64,000 nucleotides of DNA from Orientallactaga sibirica (taxonomy: Eukaryota; Chordata; Mammalia; Rodentia; Dipodidae). The position numbers and the translations under genes were made by a program. The notes under the pieces are model-generated. The model had not been told where the DNA came from. It was given only the letters and a program-made list of their open reading frames with translations, and searched no databases. Shown one piece after another: positions 41,800-51,875 of this stretch (position 1 is the first letter of the stretch; each line of letters begins with the position of its first letter). The stretch is taken from NCBI GenBank assembly GCA_036365145.1, contig JAEOAD010000029.1, forward strand, positions 22,057,001 through 22,121,000, written 5' to 3'.

Positions 41800-42693
41800 T
41801 ATTTTTTTAAAATTATTTTTGTTCAAATTCTCCTCAGTCACCCTGCATATGTTTTTATCTTTGCTCAGAGCTGATCTCTATTTTAGTTTCTCAGCCTGTG
41901 CATGTGCGTGGATGGAATCACTTTGACGTTAATGAAGACAAGGGCCCATCTCAGTTCAAGCACTATTATGGTTGATGGGAAGCTAGTTTCCAGGCTGACA
42001 TAACAGCTTGAAGTTGCTACAGCCTGGGCTAAGTGTGAAGCTGTTATCTTTTGGCACCTAGATAGGCATTTTATCACTGCGAAGTCCTGGGAACCTCAGA
42101 CTAGTCCTGTCAGACTGTAGCTCAGAACTGAAACTGGACTGCAGGGCTCTGTCACAGTGCAAGATTGGTGGAAAGGGTTTTGAAGTATTAGTCAGAATAT
42201 ATATTAAGATAAAGTAACAAAGAAAACCCAAAATATCCAATCATGAGTACACTTTCAAGGGCATGGAAGCATGTACACTCAGGGGACTTTGGCTCACAGC
42301 TCTGATACACTTTCATCACCACTCGTGAGTCCCACAGCTGCTCATCTTGACCAGGATTCCCCAGGTTGTAGTAATGGGGAAAGAGATGTACACTCAATTT
42401 TTGCTCCTAAGTACCTGATGCTAAAATTGATAACATTAACTCAGTGTGGACTTCATCGCCCCAAACTTGGTCACATGGCCACACATAGCTATAGGAGAAG
42501 CTAAGAGATCATTTCCATCTTTAAGTCCATCTGCTTTCATAAAATTCATGAGGAGGAAAAGAAAGTCAGGCTAGTAGGAGACAATGTAGTATCTAGAATT
42601 TGTTGTGTATTCTAATAGAACACTGGTTACAAATAATGAGGAAAGAAAAGATGATATCATGAGTGTTCATGCAAAACAGGGAAACCACAAGTT
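41800..42693. other. unannotated unique sequence
   Basis: No repeat recognised. Overlapping short frames on both strands (42058-42504) carry no domain signal. Confidence 0.4.
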
Positions 42694-42708
42694 AAAAAGT
42701 TCGGTATA

Positions 42709-42870
42709 AGCTGGGCATGGTGGCTCACACCTTTAATCCCAGCACTTGGGAGGCAGAGGTAGGAGGATTGTCATGAGTTCGAGGCCACACTGAGACTACA
42801 TAGTTAATTCCAGGTCATCCTGGACCAGAGTGAGACCCTACCTCGAAAAACCAAAAAAAAAAAAAAAAAA
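42709..42870 (+). repeat. B1-type SINE with 15-bp target duplication
   Basis: 'agctgggcatggtggctcac', 'acttgggaggcagaggtagg' and 'gagaccctacctcgaaaaac', then poly(A). Flanked by 'aaaaagttcggtata' (42694-42708) and 'aaaaagtttggtata' (42866-42880), one mismatch. Confidence 0.95.
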
Positions 42871-42881
42871 GTTTGGTATAG

Positions 42882-43120
42882 GTGCTGGAGAAATGACTCA
42901 GTAGTTAAAGCCCTTGCTTGCAAAGCCTAGCAACCCAGGTTCTATTCCCCAGTACTGACATAAAGCCGGATACACAGTGGCGCATGCATCTAGAGTTTGT
43001 TTGCCTTGGCTGGAGGCTTTGGGACACCCATTCTTTCCCTCTCTCTCCCTCCCTCCCTCTCTCTCTTTCTCGTTCTCTCTGTCTCTCTCATCTCTTTCTG
43101 CTTTAAAATAAATAAATATA
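42882..43120 (+). repeat. DIP-type SINE
   Basis: 'tgctggagaaatgactcagt', 'caggttctattccccag', 'gcgcatgcatctagagtttg', CT tract and 'aaataaataaata'. It starts right after the target duplication of the preceding B1. Confidence 0.9.
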
Positions 43121-43515
43121 CTTTAAAAAAATCAAAAATCTTAGTATGGCAGGATCCAGTCTCCCAAAGATCATGAGAGGAGGCATTTCTAGGTTTAAAG
43201 CTATTCACAGCTCCCTGACATTGGAGTAAAAACCTCAGGCACTGAAGTGTCATAACTACACATGTGTATTTCCACTCCAAGTACTTTGTGGCTTTCTCTG
43301 TATTTCCTCTCAACTAACTTTTCTAGATCAGCTGCCTTGGGCCTTACCCTTCTTTATAAAAAACATCATTTATTCTTCTGTCAATTAGAAAGCTAACTCA
43401 TTGTTTTGAGCCAGGTAACATTGGTCATGGATCACTTGCCAAGCCAAAGACTTACTCCCTATTCCTGCAGGAGACAGGTTAGACAGGGTGATAGCATCTC
43501 TTTCATACTAACTCC
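43121..43515. other. unannotated unique sequence
   Basis: No repeat or exon recognised. Confidence 0.4.
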
Positions 43516-43517
43516 TT

Positions 43518-43602
43518 GCTTCTCAAAGTATGATCCAAAGACCAATGGCATCTGAGTCACCTGGAAGTTGAAAGTTTGACTCGCCGCCCACATCTCAGAC
43601 AC
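43518..43602 (+). mobile_element. MER5-like hAT fragment
   Basis: 'ttctcaaagtatgatccaaa', 'gaccaatggcatctgagtca', 'cctggaagttgaaa' and 'ccgcccacatctcagac' match the MER5A order (tctcaaactttggtccc; agcagcatcagcatcacctggga; ggccccaccccagac). It is a non-coding remnant. Confidence 0.65.
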
Positions 43603-43745
43603 ACACTATGAGTTTTCTAGAGCCACCATAACAAAGTAGCACAGACTCAGTGGGTTAACACAACAGAAATACTTTGTCTCATGGTTCTAGAGGCTATAGA
43701 AATGTGCAAAGTGACCGATAAGATGGTTCCTTCTGTTGTATGTTG
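43603..43745 (-). mobile_element. MLT1-like LTR fragment
   Basis: 'agccaccataacaaagtagc', 'acagactcagtgggttaaca', 'caacagaaatactttgtctc' and 'atggttctagaggctata' match the reversed LTR end (gctgccataacaaagtaccac...acaacagaaatttattctctcacagttctggaggct). Confidence 0.65.
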
Positions 43746-43857
43746 GACTAGAAACAAGGCCCTGGGCTGGCCAAGGTTATGTACCCACCACAGGGTTCTC
43801 TGAGCAAAAAGAGAGTAAAAATTACCCCACAAAATAAAATAAAATCAATAATCAGAA

Positions 43858-43973
43858 CAGGTAGAAAGATTGCCATGAGTTTGAGGCCACCCTGAGACTA
43901 CATGGTGAATTCCAGGTCAGCCTAGGATAAAAGACCATACCTGGAAAAACCAAAATTAAAAAAAAAAAAAAGG
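43858..43973 (+). repeat. B1-type SINE, 5'-truncated
   Basis: It begins at 'aggtagaaagattgccatga' and continues 'ccctgagactacatggtgaa' to a poly(A). About 50 bp of the 5' end is missing. Confidence 0.88.
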
Positions 43974-43979
43974 TACAAC

Positions 43980-44925
43980 AAACCCACAATGCTTCTTTCT
44001 GCAGTGCCTTCTGTCGCCCTCCACTGCCGTAATTTAACATCATGCCTCTTACAAATTAAAAGTGTGGAGTCATATAAACCACAGAAAGGAATGGAGGGAA
44101 GATGTTGTGTCTGAGAGGGAGGAGAGTGACAATTAGCACAGGCACTGTGCAGATAGAAAGTACTTTAATCGACACTAATATCTTATTCAGAGAAGAAGAG
44201 GAATAAAACATGTGGGATTATCAATACCTTGCCAAATTTACAAGGAGTGAGATCTCCCCAGGGCTTACTTTAATTTCTATACATACACTGCTTTTTATGA
44301 CCATATTATTTGGTGATATTTTTAAGAACAGGAAATGATATTGACAGAAGTTAACACAACTGTGAACTAAAAAGACCTTGCCTATGATACTCACCTGTTC
44401 TCTGCCCATACTGTGTTTTGTCTTGTGCACATTCCCAGACACTCTTCTTGCCCATGATAGCCGAACATCTTCATCTGGACCCTTTTAGGGCTCTGAGCTA
44501 CTTGTCCTGTAACTGATCTCATCCACCTAATACTGCCCCTGGCTTTAATGACTATGAGCACATTCTTGTGGCCAGGGGTGTGCTAGTCTGAGCTCCCCAT
44601 CATTGTTTCTTTGATAATCTTTAGGATCTCAAAGGCACTTCAACCTCATTGTATCCAATTACTCTCAGTCATATCATCAAATTCACCCTAGCCTGCTGCT
44701 CTTGCTCAAACATGATACCTTGTGTCTGCAGTACCTTCCTTTCTTCTCTCTTGATTTGCATATTTCTTCCCTCAAAAGTTTATGAATAGTATCCCCTAAA
44801 TGTTTCTTAAACTTCTCTCCATTAACATGAGCACCAACTAAACCCAAGCTGCCACCCATGTGAATCATACAATCTATGTGCCCACTCTGACCTCTTTCCT
44901 CTTCTAAGAGTTGGATCAAGTTACC
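43980..44925. other. unannotated, possibly old LINE2-related sequence
   Basis: The 44600-44925 part is pyrimidine-rich and may be an extension of the L2 fragment that follows. No gene recognised. Confidence 0.35.
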
Positions 44926-44929
44926 CCGC

Positions 44930-45415
44930 ATTCACTTCCCTCTACTTACAAGTCTGCTTTGCTCTTACCATAAAGACAAAACTCCCTAGCATGGCTTTCA
45001 AAGTCCATGATGATCTAGCTCCTTTGTATGTCTCTCCCAAGCCTGACATTATGGCTAGTTTTCCTAAGCTCTCTCTGCATCAGGTGATTTGCTTTTGTCC
45101 AGGTCTCACCCCACAGGGCCTTTGCATATACTCTTTCCCAGTGGCTGGAATGCTCTTTGAGTCTCTGTTCAACCATCCCTTGACTACCTTGGCTACCTTA
45201 AATGCTTTCATTTTCAGCCCTCTTCAGAGTTGACATATTTATTGATTTAATTACTTGATTAATGCCTAACAACTTCTAGTATGTAATATTTTCTTGAACA
45301 AGGTACACAGTAGTATTTTATAACTATTTTATTCTGTGTCTAGACCAATACTTTCCATGTAAGCAAAATAATAAGACTATATGTTGGAATTCAATAAAAT
45401 TTCTTGCTCAAATTC
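44930..45415 (+). mobile_element. L2 LINE 3'-end fragment
   Basis: 'ctccctagcatggctttcaa', 'agtccatgatgatctagctc', 'cacagggcctttgcatatac' and 'ggctggaatgctctttgagt' are the L2 hallmark series (cttagcatggcattcaaggc; ccttcatgatctggcccc; cagggcctttgcacttgc; gcctggaacgctcttcc). Strongly diverged. Confidence 0.75.
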
Positions 45416-45630
45416 ACTCACTAATTCTCCCTTCAGTATGTATTTACTGAAGTTTTTCATGTGTTTGCCTCTATTTGAAACTGTTTCAAGAACTGAATGG
45501 AACATATAAGACTCTGTTCTCATGGCATGCATTTTTTTCCACATGGGAAAAGACAGAAAAGACATATAAATACACAGAAATAAAAACTGAAAGCTATAAT
45601 AAATTCAGTGAACAAGTCAAAGAGGCAGGG
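45416..45630 (-). repeat. possible L2/MIR3 fragment (reverse)
   Basis: 'tatgtatttactgaagtttt', 'gactctgttctcatggcatg' and 'ttcagtgaacaagtcaaaga' weakly match the reversed L2 tail (aatatttattgagcac; tgccctcatggagctt). Confidence 0.4.
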
Positions 45631-45664
45631 TTGTAGAAAATGAGGATTGTATAGAAAACGGAAT

Positions 45665-45765
45665 CTTCATTGTTGTTATGGTAAGAGAGAGTCTCACTGT
45701 GGACACTAGGCTGGGCTTGAACTTGTGATTCTCCAACCTAGCATTCCAAATGCTGAAATTATAGC
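45665..45765 (-). repeat. old B1-like SINE fragment
   Basis: 'gagagagtctcactgtgg', 'ctaggctgggcttgaacttg' and 'caaatgctgaaattatagc'. Confidence 0.6.
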
Positions 45766-46037
45766 ACCCCACTCTGTGGAGCACATTTGAGCAGGACTTC
45801 CCTGGTAAGCCAGTGAGCTATGTGGGGATGATGGCAGAGGGCTCTGAGTAGCAAAAGCAACAAGAGAAAGGATCTGAGCTTAGAAGGAACTTCGTATAGA
45901 AAATAAGAAAAAAGAAATATTAGCATCTCACCATTAAGATTAACAAGCATAAGGTGTTGACCTAAAAGCCTTACATCTTAGACCATTGAATTAGAATTAG
46001 GATCATTAGAAGGTGCCTCAGAAAATTATTTTCAAAG

Positions 46038-46207
46038 CGCTGGGTGTGGTGGTGCACGCCTTTAATCCTAGCACTCAGGAGGCAGAAGTAGGAGGATCAC
46101 AGAGAGTTCAAGGCCACCCTGAGGCTACATAGTGAATTCCAGGTCAGCTTGGGCTAGAAGGAGACCCTACCTTGAAAAGCCAAAAAAAAAAAAAAAAAAA
46201 AAAAAAA

Positions 46208-46247
<40 letters not shown>

Positions 46248-46283
46248 AAAAAAGAAAAGAAAAGAAAAGAAACAAGAAAGAAA
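46038..46283 (+). repeat. B1-type SINE with 17-bp target duplication and (GAAA)n tail
   Basis: 'cgctgggtgtggtggtgcac', 'ggctacatagtgaattccag' and 'gagaccctaccttg', then poly(A), (GAAA)n and (AAAAG)n. The perfect 17-bp repeat 'gaaaattattttcaaag' flanks it (46021-46037, 46284-46300). Confidence 0.96.
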
Positions 46284-46300
46284 GAAAATTATTTTCAAAG

Positions 46301-46799
46301 GGGATAGGATAGCATTATGCTTTGGGCAGGATGGTGGGTTAATGTATGACTGTTATCCCACTACAAAGTATGTATCTGTACTGGCTCCACTCTGCTGCCT
46401 CTAAGAGTCCAAGTACACATCACTCACAAAGAACCCTCATGCCTGGAACTCCTAGGACTGTTCAAGCAGAGATCCCAGCTGCTTTACACAGTTGAATGCC
46501 TGCAGATGACCTCAGAGAGTATTCATCCAAAAATGCCAGCCTCTTCCTTCCCCATACCCACACTGTCACACACACTTTTCCACATGCCAATAAGAGGTGG
46601 TACTAATCCTGACCAGAATAACTGGGACTTTGTTACCTTACAGAAAACAAACTCCAGCACAAAGAAGCAGATAAATTACAATACTCAGGTCTTACTTACT
46701 GGTGCCGTGCCCAGTGTTCATTGTACTACAGCGTAGCTATCACCCATCTTTCCATCCTAGTCATAGTTGGTTTTGGCAAATACACAACAAACAAAAAGC
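46301..46799. other. unannotated unique sequence
   Basis: No repeat or exon recognised. Confidence 0.4.
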
Positions 46800-47240
46800 A
46801 TAAAAACATTGTGTTAAAAACCTATCGTCTTCCAATTTCGTTTTTGATGAATGCAAATTTCTAAGGATGACATTTTCTTTTAATGGTCCTTTTCTATGCT
46901 TGGAGGAAAGGTAAACTTGAAAGCCACCTTCTGTTCAGTGCCGCTTCAGACAAGTAAGTTTAATTTAATGCAATAACATGCCACGGTTTCTCACAGCAGC
47001 CAGGCGCCGTTGGTAATATTTAATCTGCCAAAAATCTCATTGTATATTACCATTCTGATGCAAAATAATGTATGGCTATAACTCCCTGCACATTTGCATG
47101 AGTAAATCAACTGATAGTTATGAGAAGATATGATTGTTGCTTAATTTTCTTGCTTTTCTTGACTTTTGACATCAATCAAAAACTTTAATTTCAGACTACT
47201 TTTAAATTAAATTAAAAATGAGAGGCAGAGATGTGCTCTT
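46800..47240. other. repeat-free stretch, possible conserved non-coding element
   Basis: Contains 'gatgaatgcaaatttctaag' and 'cacatttgcatgagtaaatc', two octamer-like ATTTGCAT/ATGCAAAT sites in opposite orientation about 250 bp apart. Also 'taatttaatgcaataaca' and 'tatgattgttgc'. No repeat signature and a few CpGs. The pattern resembles developmental enhancers, but conservation was not tested. Confidence 0.4.
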
Positions 47241-47279
47241 ATGGGTGTGTTTGGGTTTAAGTATTGAATATTATGAGAT

Positions 47280-47374
47280 TTTTTTTCTTCCTTTTGGTAG
47301 TGCTAAGGATAGAACCCAGAGCCTCACTCATGCTAGCCAAGGGCTCTACCACTGAGCTATACTCCAGGCCCTGA
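47280..47374 (-). repeat. ID-like SINE (reverse)
   Basis: 'ggatagaacccagagcctca', 'catgctagccaagggctcta' and 'ccactgagctatactccagg' are the reversed tRNA-Ala-like ID body with recognisable A and B boxes. Confidence 0.85.
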
Positions 47375-47530
47375 GAAGATCTTAAATCCTATCAAGTTAC
47401 TAGCTAGTGAGATTTTTTCTTATTTTTGAAAATTGATAGGTCATCAAAAGCAAGTTATATTGAATGAAACTGATAATAAAATTGGATCTTACCACTAAAA
47501 ATATTAATAAAATAATTTTTCAGAAGGATT

Positions 47531-47911
47531 TTTTTTACTTTTTTTTTTAGAAACAGAGGGGGCTGGAGAGATTTATTTATTAGAAACCTAAGGGCCCCGG
47601 AGATTCTCCAGGAGAGAAAGAGATGCAAAAATGGCCTGGAGGCCACTGCTACCCATTCTCCCTCTTTCTCACTCTCTCTTCAGACACATGTATCTCTCTT
47701 TCAAATAAATAAATAAATAAATAAAATAAAATAAAACATAAAAAAGAAAAGAAACAGAGAGGGGAGAGAAAGAGAGAAAAATGGGACCTGCCACTGAGAA
47801 TCAAACCTGCACCAGCATGTTCATCTTGCTTACATGGGACCTGGAGAATCAAACCTGGGTCCCTAGGCTTCATAGGAAAGCACCTTAACTGCTAAGCCAT
47901 CTCTCCAGCCC
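47531..47911 (-). repeat. DIP-type SINE, host of a nested SINE
   Basis: Its tail and start lie at 47531-47559 and its body at 47761-47911 ('aatcaaacctgggtccctag', 'gctaagccatctctccagcc'). Near-identical direct repeats 'cagaaggatt' (47521-47530) and 'cagaaagatt' (47912-47921) flank the whole unit. Interrupted by the forward copy at 47560-47750. Confidence 0.85.
47560..47750 (+). repeat. DIP-type SINE nested in a DIP-type SINE
   Basis: 'gggctggagagatttattta', 'ctaagggccccggagattct' and 'ggcctggaggccactgctac', then CT tract and (AAAT)n. The copy is internally rearranged and shortened. Its own target duplication 'gaaacagag' lies at 47550-47558 and 47751-47759, inside the reverse host. Confidence 0.88.
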
Positions 47912-47921
47912 CAGAAAGATT

Positions 47922-48146
47922 ATTTTTAATAAAGCACCTAAAAGAAACTCATGCAACAAATCTTTCATGATGGCAGCACCTGAGGACAGTGTGCTGCCTC
48001 TCAGTGTCACTTGGAGACAGTCTCATTTGCATTTATACATTGTGGGTTTTGGTTAGGAAATCAGCTTTATTAACTTGAGCATATCATTGGCATACAGATG
48101 CATGTTTAATTTTTGTTTGTACATTTATTTACTCATTAAGTGTGAT
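47922..48146. other. unannotated unique sequence
   Basis: Nothing recognised. Confidence 0.4.
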
Positions 48147-48160
48147 AAAGAACTAATGAT

Positions 48161-48439
48161 GGGGCTGGAGAGATGGCTTAGCGTTAAGGCGCCTGCCTCC
48201 TAAGCCTAAGAACGCTGGTTCCAATCTCCAGCGGTTCCAATCTCCAGGTCCCACGTTTAGCCAGATGCAAAGTGACGCAAGGGCGCAATGCCACACTTGC
48301 CTACAAGGGGGCACACACATCTGGATTTCGTTCACAGCAGCTGAGAGACTGCTGCCACGCCCATCTCTATCTGTCTTCCTCTCCCTTTCTCTCTGTCTGT
48401 CTCTCTCTGTGTCTCTCTCTAAAAATAAAAATTAAGAAA
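48161..48439 (+). repeat. DIP-type SINE, long subtype with 16-bp duplication
   Basis: The sequence 'ggttccaatctccagc' is followed by a second 'ggttccaatctccag' (about 48218-48248), the same duplication as in the reversed copy at 40366. Target duplication 'aaagaactaatgat' at 48147-48160 and 48440-48453. Well-preserved CpGs ('gcgcaatg') point to a young copy. Confidence 0.96.
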
Positions 48440-48454
48440 AAAGAACTAATGATG

Positions 48455-48796
48455 ATAATAGTAACATTAAGTATGTATTATGTCATCAGAGCTCTCCATA
48501 CATCAAAGGCATTCTCATATTCTCATATGGTACAAACATACATGATGGAATCATAGTTTTGAAGTGGTGCAACATGGTAATTTGAAGCTTGCTTGAATCA
48601 GGGAGTTATCAAAATCACAGCAGTACTAATGATGTGTAATTTTAATACTATGAGCTTTGTATGAATACTGAAGTTCACTTTAAGCACGTGCTCAAGGAGA
48701 AGTCTTTGGAGAATTGCCTCAATGGATAGAATTTAGTTTGCAATGAGCACTCACTGAAGATTAGGCAAATAGGAAGTGCTTTTAAAAGGTAGATTT
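48455..48796. other. unannotated unique sequence
   Basis: Nothing recognised. Small duplication 'attctcatattctcatat' at about 48511. Confidence 0.4.
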
Positions 48797-48985
48797 GGGA
48801 GCTGGGGAGATTTCTCAGCAGATAAAGGTACTTACTTGCAAAGCCTTCAGGCCCAGTTTGATTTCCACTATGCAAGTAATGCCAGGTATACAAAGGGCAC
48901 ATAGGTCTGGAGTTCCTTTGTAGCAGCAAGAGGCCCTGGTGTGCTCATGCTCTCTTTTGCTCTCTAAAATAAATATAATAAAATA
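48797..48985 (+). repeat. DIP-type SINE, older short subtype
   Basis: 'gagctggggagatttctcag', 'ctggagttcctttgtagcag', 'caagaggccctggtgtgctc', A-rich tail. Diverged. Confidence 0.88.
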
Positions 48986-49255
48986 TTTTTTTTATTTATT
49001 TATTTATTTATTTTTGGAAAGAAACACACAGAGAGAGAGAGAGAGAGGGAGAGGAAGACAGATAGAGATGGGCACACCAGTAGTCTCTCAGCTGCTGTGA
49101 ACAAAATCCAGATGCGTGTGCCCCTTGTGATCAAGTGTGGCATTGTGCCCTTGCATCACTTTGCATCTGGCTAAACGTGGGACCTGGAGATTGGAACCAG
49201 CGTTCTTAGGCTTAGGATGCAGTCATCTTAACGGCTAAGCTATCTCTCCAGCCCT
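48986..49255 (-). repeat. DIP-type SINE, long subtype
   Basis: (TTTA)n tail, GA tract, 'ttgcatctggctaaacgtgg' and 'gacctggagattggaacc' (single copy, no 16-bp duplication), head 'gctaagctatctctccagcc'. It lies tail-to-tail with the preceding copy. Confidence 0.93.
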
Positions 49256-49256
49256 A

Positions 49257-49419
49257 TTTTTTTGTTTGTTTGTTTGTTTTTTTGAAGTAGAGTCTCCCTC
49301 TAGCTCCAGCTGATCTGGAATACATTCTTTAGTCTCAGGGTGGCCTTGAATTCATGGTGATCCTCCTACCTCTGCCTCCCTAGTGCTTGGATTAAGGTGT
49401 GCACCACCACTCCTGGCAA
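49257..49419 (-). repeat. B1-type SINE
   Basis: (TTTG)n tail, 'gaagtagagtctccctctag', 'tcctacctctgcctccctag' and 'gtgcaccaccactcctggc'. Confidence 0.92.
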
Positions 49420-49564
49420 TTTTTTTTTTCAGGGTAGGGTTTCACTCTAGCCCAGGCTGATCTGGAATTCATTATGTAGTCTCTGGCTGGCCTAAACTCA
49501 TGTGATCCCCCTACCTCTGTCTTCCAAGAGCTGGAACTAAAGGCATGCGACACTACACCTGGAT
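49420..49564 (-). repeat. B1-type SINE, adjacent copy
   Basis: 'cagggtagggtttcactcta', 'atctggaattcattatgtag' and 'gcgacactacacctgg'. It directly abuts the previous B1, same orientation. Confidence 0.9.
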
Positions 49565-49599
49565 AATAAAATATTTTTAGTGTAAGTTTGTCTTTTTTT

Positions 49600-49608
49600 A
49601 AAAGAATT

Positions 49609-49651
<43 letters not shown>

Positions 49652-49840
49652 TCAGATACAGAAAGAGGAAAAAAGAGAGAGAAGGAGAATGGGTACACCA
49701 GGGCTTCTAGACACTACAAATGAACTCGAGATGTGTGCGCTCCCTTGTGCATCTGGCTTACATGGGACCTGGAGAATGGAACTAGGGTCCTTAGGTTTCA
49801 CAGTCAAATGCCTTAACCACTAAGCCATCTCTCCAGCCCT
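49600..49840 (-). repeat. DIP-type SINE with (TTTA)n tail
   Basis: About 11 TTTA units (49608-49652), 'gggtacaccagggcttctag', 'gtgcatctggcttacatggg' and head complement 'gccatctctccagccct'. Confidence 0.94.
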
Positions 49841-50430
49841 AATTTTGTCTTTTTATATTTTAGTATGTTTGGTAGATTCTCATAGACAGAAAAGGGCCAG
49901 CCTCAGCTCATTGTTTTAATTTAGTGGCAATCAAGTTGCTAAATGTCTTTTCTAATGATACTAAGATAATATGTTTTGCAGTGATGTGCTTTGAGTTAGA
50001 ATTATTTTTATATTTTATTTTTGACTCATAGCATTATTATTATGTTTTTGGCTGGCTGGGAATTCACCAAGTAGACTGTGCCCAGCACTGGGAATTAGCA
50101 AAGAAATAGATTTCCATATGCTTACTTATAACATCTTAAATTTTGATTAACCTTTTCCCAACCCCTCCTCTTCTCTAACCACTCCCCTAATCCTACCTAG
50201 ACCATTCCACCAACAGTATCAGACTTGAGTTATAATCTTACCAGGGCAGGTTGGCATCCATGTTCTTTTGGGCCTCTGTCTCTAGCTGACTATCTGTAAG
50301 CTATCACCTTCCTCCTAAGCAAATCAAAGTGACCAGCACTTCTTAGGGTGAGGTTTTCATGGCATGTTTATCTACATGCTAGTCTATCAGCATTACTGAT
50401 TGCTGTGTAACAACTTCCTCTAACACTTAC
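49841..50430. other. unannotated unique sequence
   Basis: A faint B1-like scrap ('ggctgggaattcaccaagta', about 50055) and a pyrimidine-rich part near 50155-50215. No firm identification. Confidence 0.35.
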
Positions 50431-50431
50431 T

Positions 50432-50435
50432 AATT

Positions 50436-50469
<34 letters not shown>

Positions 50470-50612
50470 ATGGTTTTTCAAGGTAGGGTCTCACTCTAGC
50501 CCAGGCTGACCTGAATTCACTATGTAGTCTCAGGGTGGCCTCAAACTCACAGTGATCCTTCTACCTCTGCCTCACGAGTGTTGGGATTAAAGGTGTGCAC
50601 TGCCACACCTGA
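50432..50612 (-). repeat. B1-type SINE with (TTA)n tail
   Basis: (TTTA) then (TTA)n at 50432-50469, 'tcaaggtagggtctcactct', 'cactatgtagtctcagggtg' and 'gcactgccacacctgacc'. Confidence 0.94.
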
Positions 50613-50664
50613 CCCTGATTTATGTTTTTTATTTTTTAAAGCCAAAAAAAAAAAAAAATACTAA

Positions 50665-50935
50665 CATCTAGGAGAAGGAGACATGAGGATCAGGAGTTCA
50701 AGATCATCCTCAGCTACATAGCAAGTTCAAAGCTAGCCTGACACAGTCCTCTGCTACTCCACAGGGGCTGACTGAGGCTTTAATAACCCCACAGTGAGTG
50801 CCATAATCATACTGAGAAGGATGCCCAGGGTAAAGGGAACTGGACTGAAAGGACAAAAGAGTATAACCTGTATATATGATTTTAAAAGAGCTAGCCTGAG
50901 ATACATGGAAACCTGTCTCAAAAACAAACAACAAA
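50665..50935 (+). repeat. old B1-like SINE split by an unknown insert
   Basis: The left part has 'aggatcaggagttcaagatc' and 'agctacatagcaagttcaaa'. The right part resumes 'gcctgagatacatggaaacc' and 'tgtctcaaaaacaaacaaca'. A 147-bp foreign segment separates them. Confidence 0.75.
50742..50888. mobile_element. 147-bp insertion of unknown family
   Basis: Flanked by the perfect 11-bp duplication 'agctagcctga' (50731-50741 and 50889-50899) inside a B1-like SINE. It begins 'cacagtcctctgctactcca' and ends 'tgattttaaaag'. It lacks a poly(A) on either strand and does not resemble any SINE, LTR or L1 end in the window. It is perhaps a retrotransposed transcript fragment or an L1-mediated capture. Confidence 0.6.
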
Positions 50936-50971
50936 TAGTTTTTATTGTTGCACAGTTATGTTTGCTTTTTA

Positions 50972-51117
50972 GTTTCTTCAAGGAAGGGTCTTAAATTTAG
51001 CCCAGGCTGACCTGGCACTCACTCTGTTTTCCCAGGCTGGCCTCAAACTAACAGTGTTCCTCCTATGTCTGTCTCCTGAATGCTGGGATTAAAGGTGTGA
51101 GCCACCACCAGGCTCAC
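50972..51117 (-). repeat. B1-type SINE
   Basis: 'tagcccaggctgacctggca', 'gaatgctgggattaaaggtg' and 'gagccaccaccaggctc'. Confidence 0.85.
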
Positions 51118-51140
51118 AGTTTCATTCTAATTATTATTTT

Positions 51141-51239
51141 AGGCAGAATTTCATAGCTTAGGCTGGCCTTGAACTCACTATGTACCTGAGGATGACCTTG
51201 AACTCCCAATCATTCTGTTTCTCCCTCAAAAGTGCTGGA

Positions 51240-51240
<1 letters not shown>
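51141..51240 (-). repeat. old B1-like SINE
   Basis: 'ggcagaatttcatagcttag', 'ctggccttgaactcactatg', 'tgaactcccaatcattctgt' and 'aaaagtgctgga'. It stops exactly where the (TG)n begins. Confidence 0.7.

Positions 51241-51241
<1 letters not shown>

Positions 51242-51285
<44 letters not shown>
51242..51285. repeat. (TG)n microsatellite
   Basis: 22 TG units without interruption, then 'tagtgtg'. Confidence 0.96.
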
Positions 51286-51287
<2 letters not shown>

Positions 51288-51289
51288 TG

Positions 51290-51835
51290 TGCCTGGGAGT
51301 CAGGAATTTGGGTTGTGCTCAGCTGGACCCCTGATACGAGACATCTCACAAAGCTGTGAGTCATCTGGGACTACAGGCATTGCAGTTTGCCTGGGGAAAG
51401 AGCTGCTGATAAATTCAATGGAAAAAAACAAACAAATAAACAAAAACACTTTCTGGTTATTGCAGGACTTAGTTCCTTCCTAGCATTTGGCCAGAAGTCT
51501 CACTCAATTCCTCTGTTACACTGGAGGTTTGTTCGATGCAAACATAGAACAAATCAGTGGGCAAGAAAGAAAATCCTAATGTAGAAGTCATTGTCCTTTG
51601 CTACCTAATCTGCAAAGTGAATCCCTGCCACTTGTACAGTTCTGATCATGGGAAGCTAATCCATAGATCTCACCACACTGGGGAAAGGAATTATGCAACA
51701 GTATGAAACCTGGGAAGTGCAGATTACTGGGAAATATTTCAGAAATCATTGCAACTAGTAATCTTAGGAGAGTTTGATGATCAAAAAGATATGAAATGTC
51801 AGGTGAGGTTTATCCAGGACCTTAAGAGTTTTCTT
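51290..51835. other. unannotated unique sequence
   Basis: Nothing recognised. Confidence 0.4.
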
Positions 51836-51837
51836 TT

Positions 51838-51873
<36 letters not shown>
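51838..51873. repeat. poly(T) run
   Basis: More than 30 T residues left of the B4-like SINE. Confidence 0.93.

Positions 51874-51875
<2 letters not shown>

Noticed and set aside
46132..46404. lysine-rich open frame
   Set aside because: Generated by the A-rich and (GAAA)n tail of a B1-type SINE.
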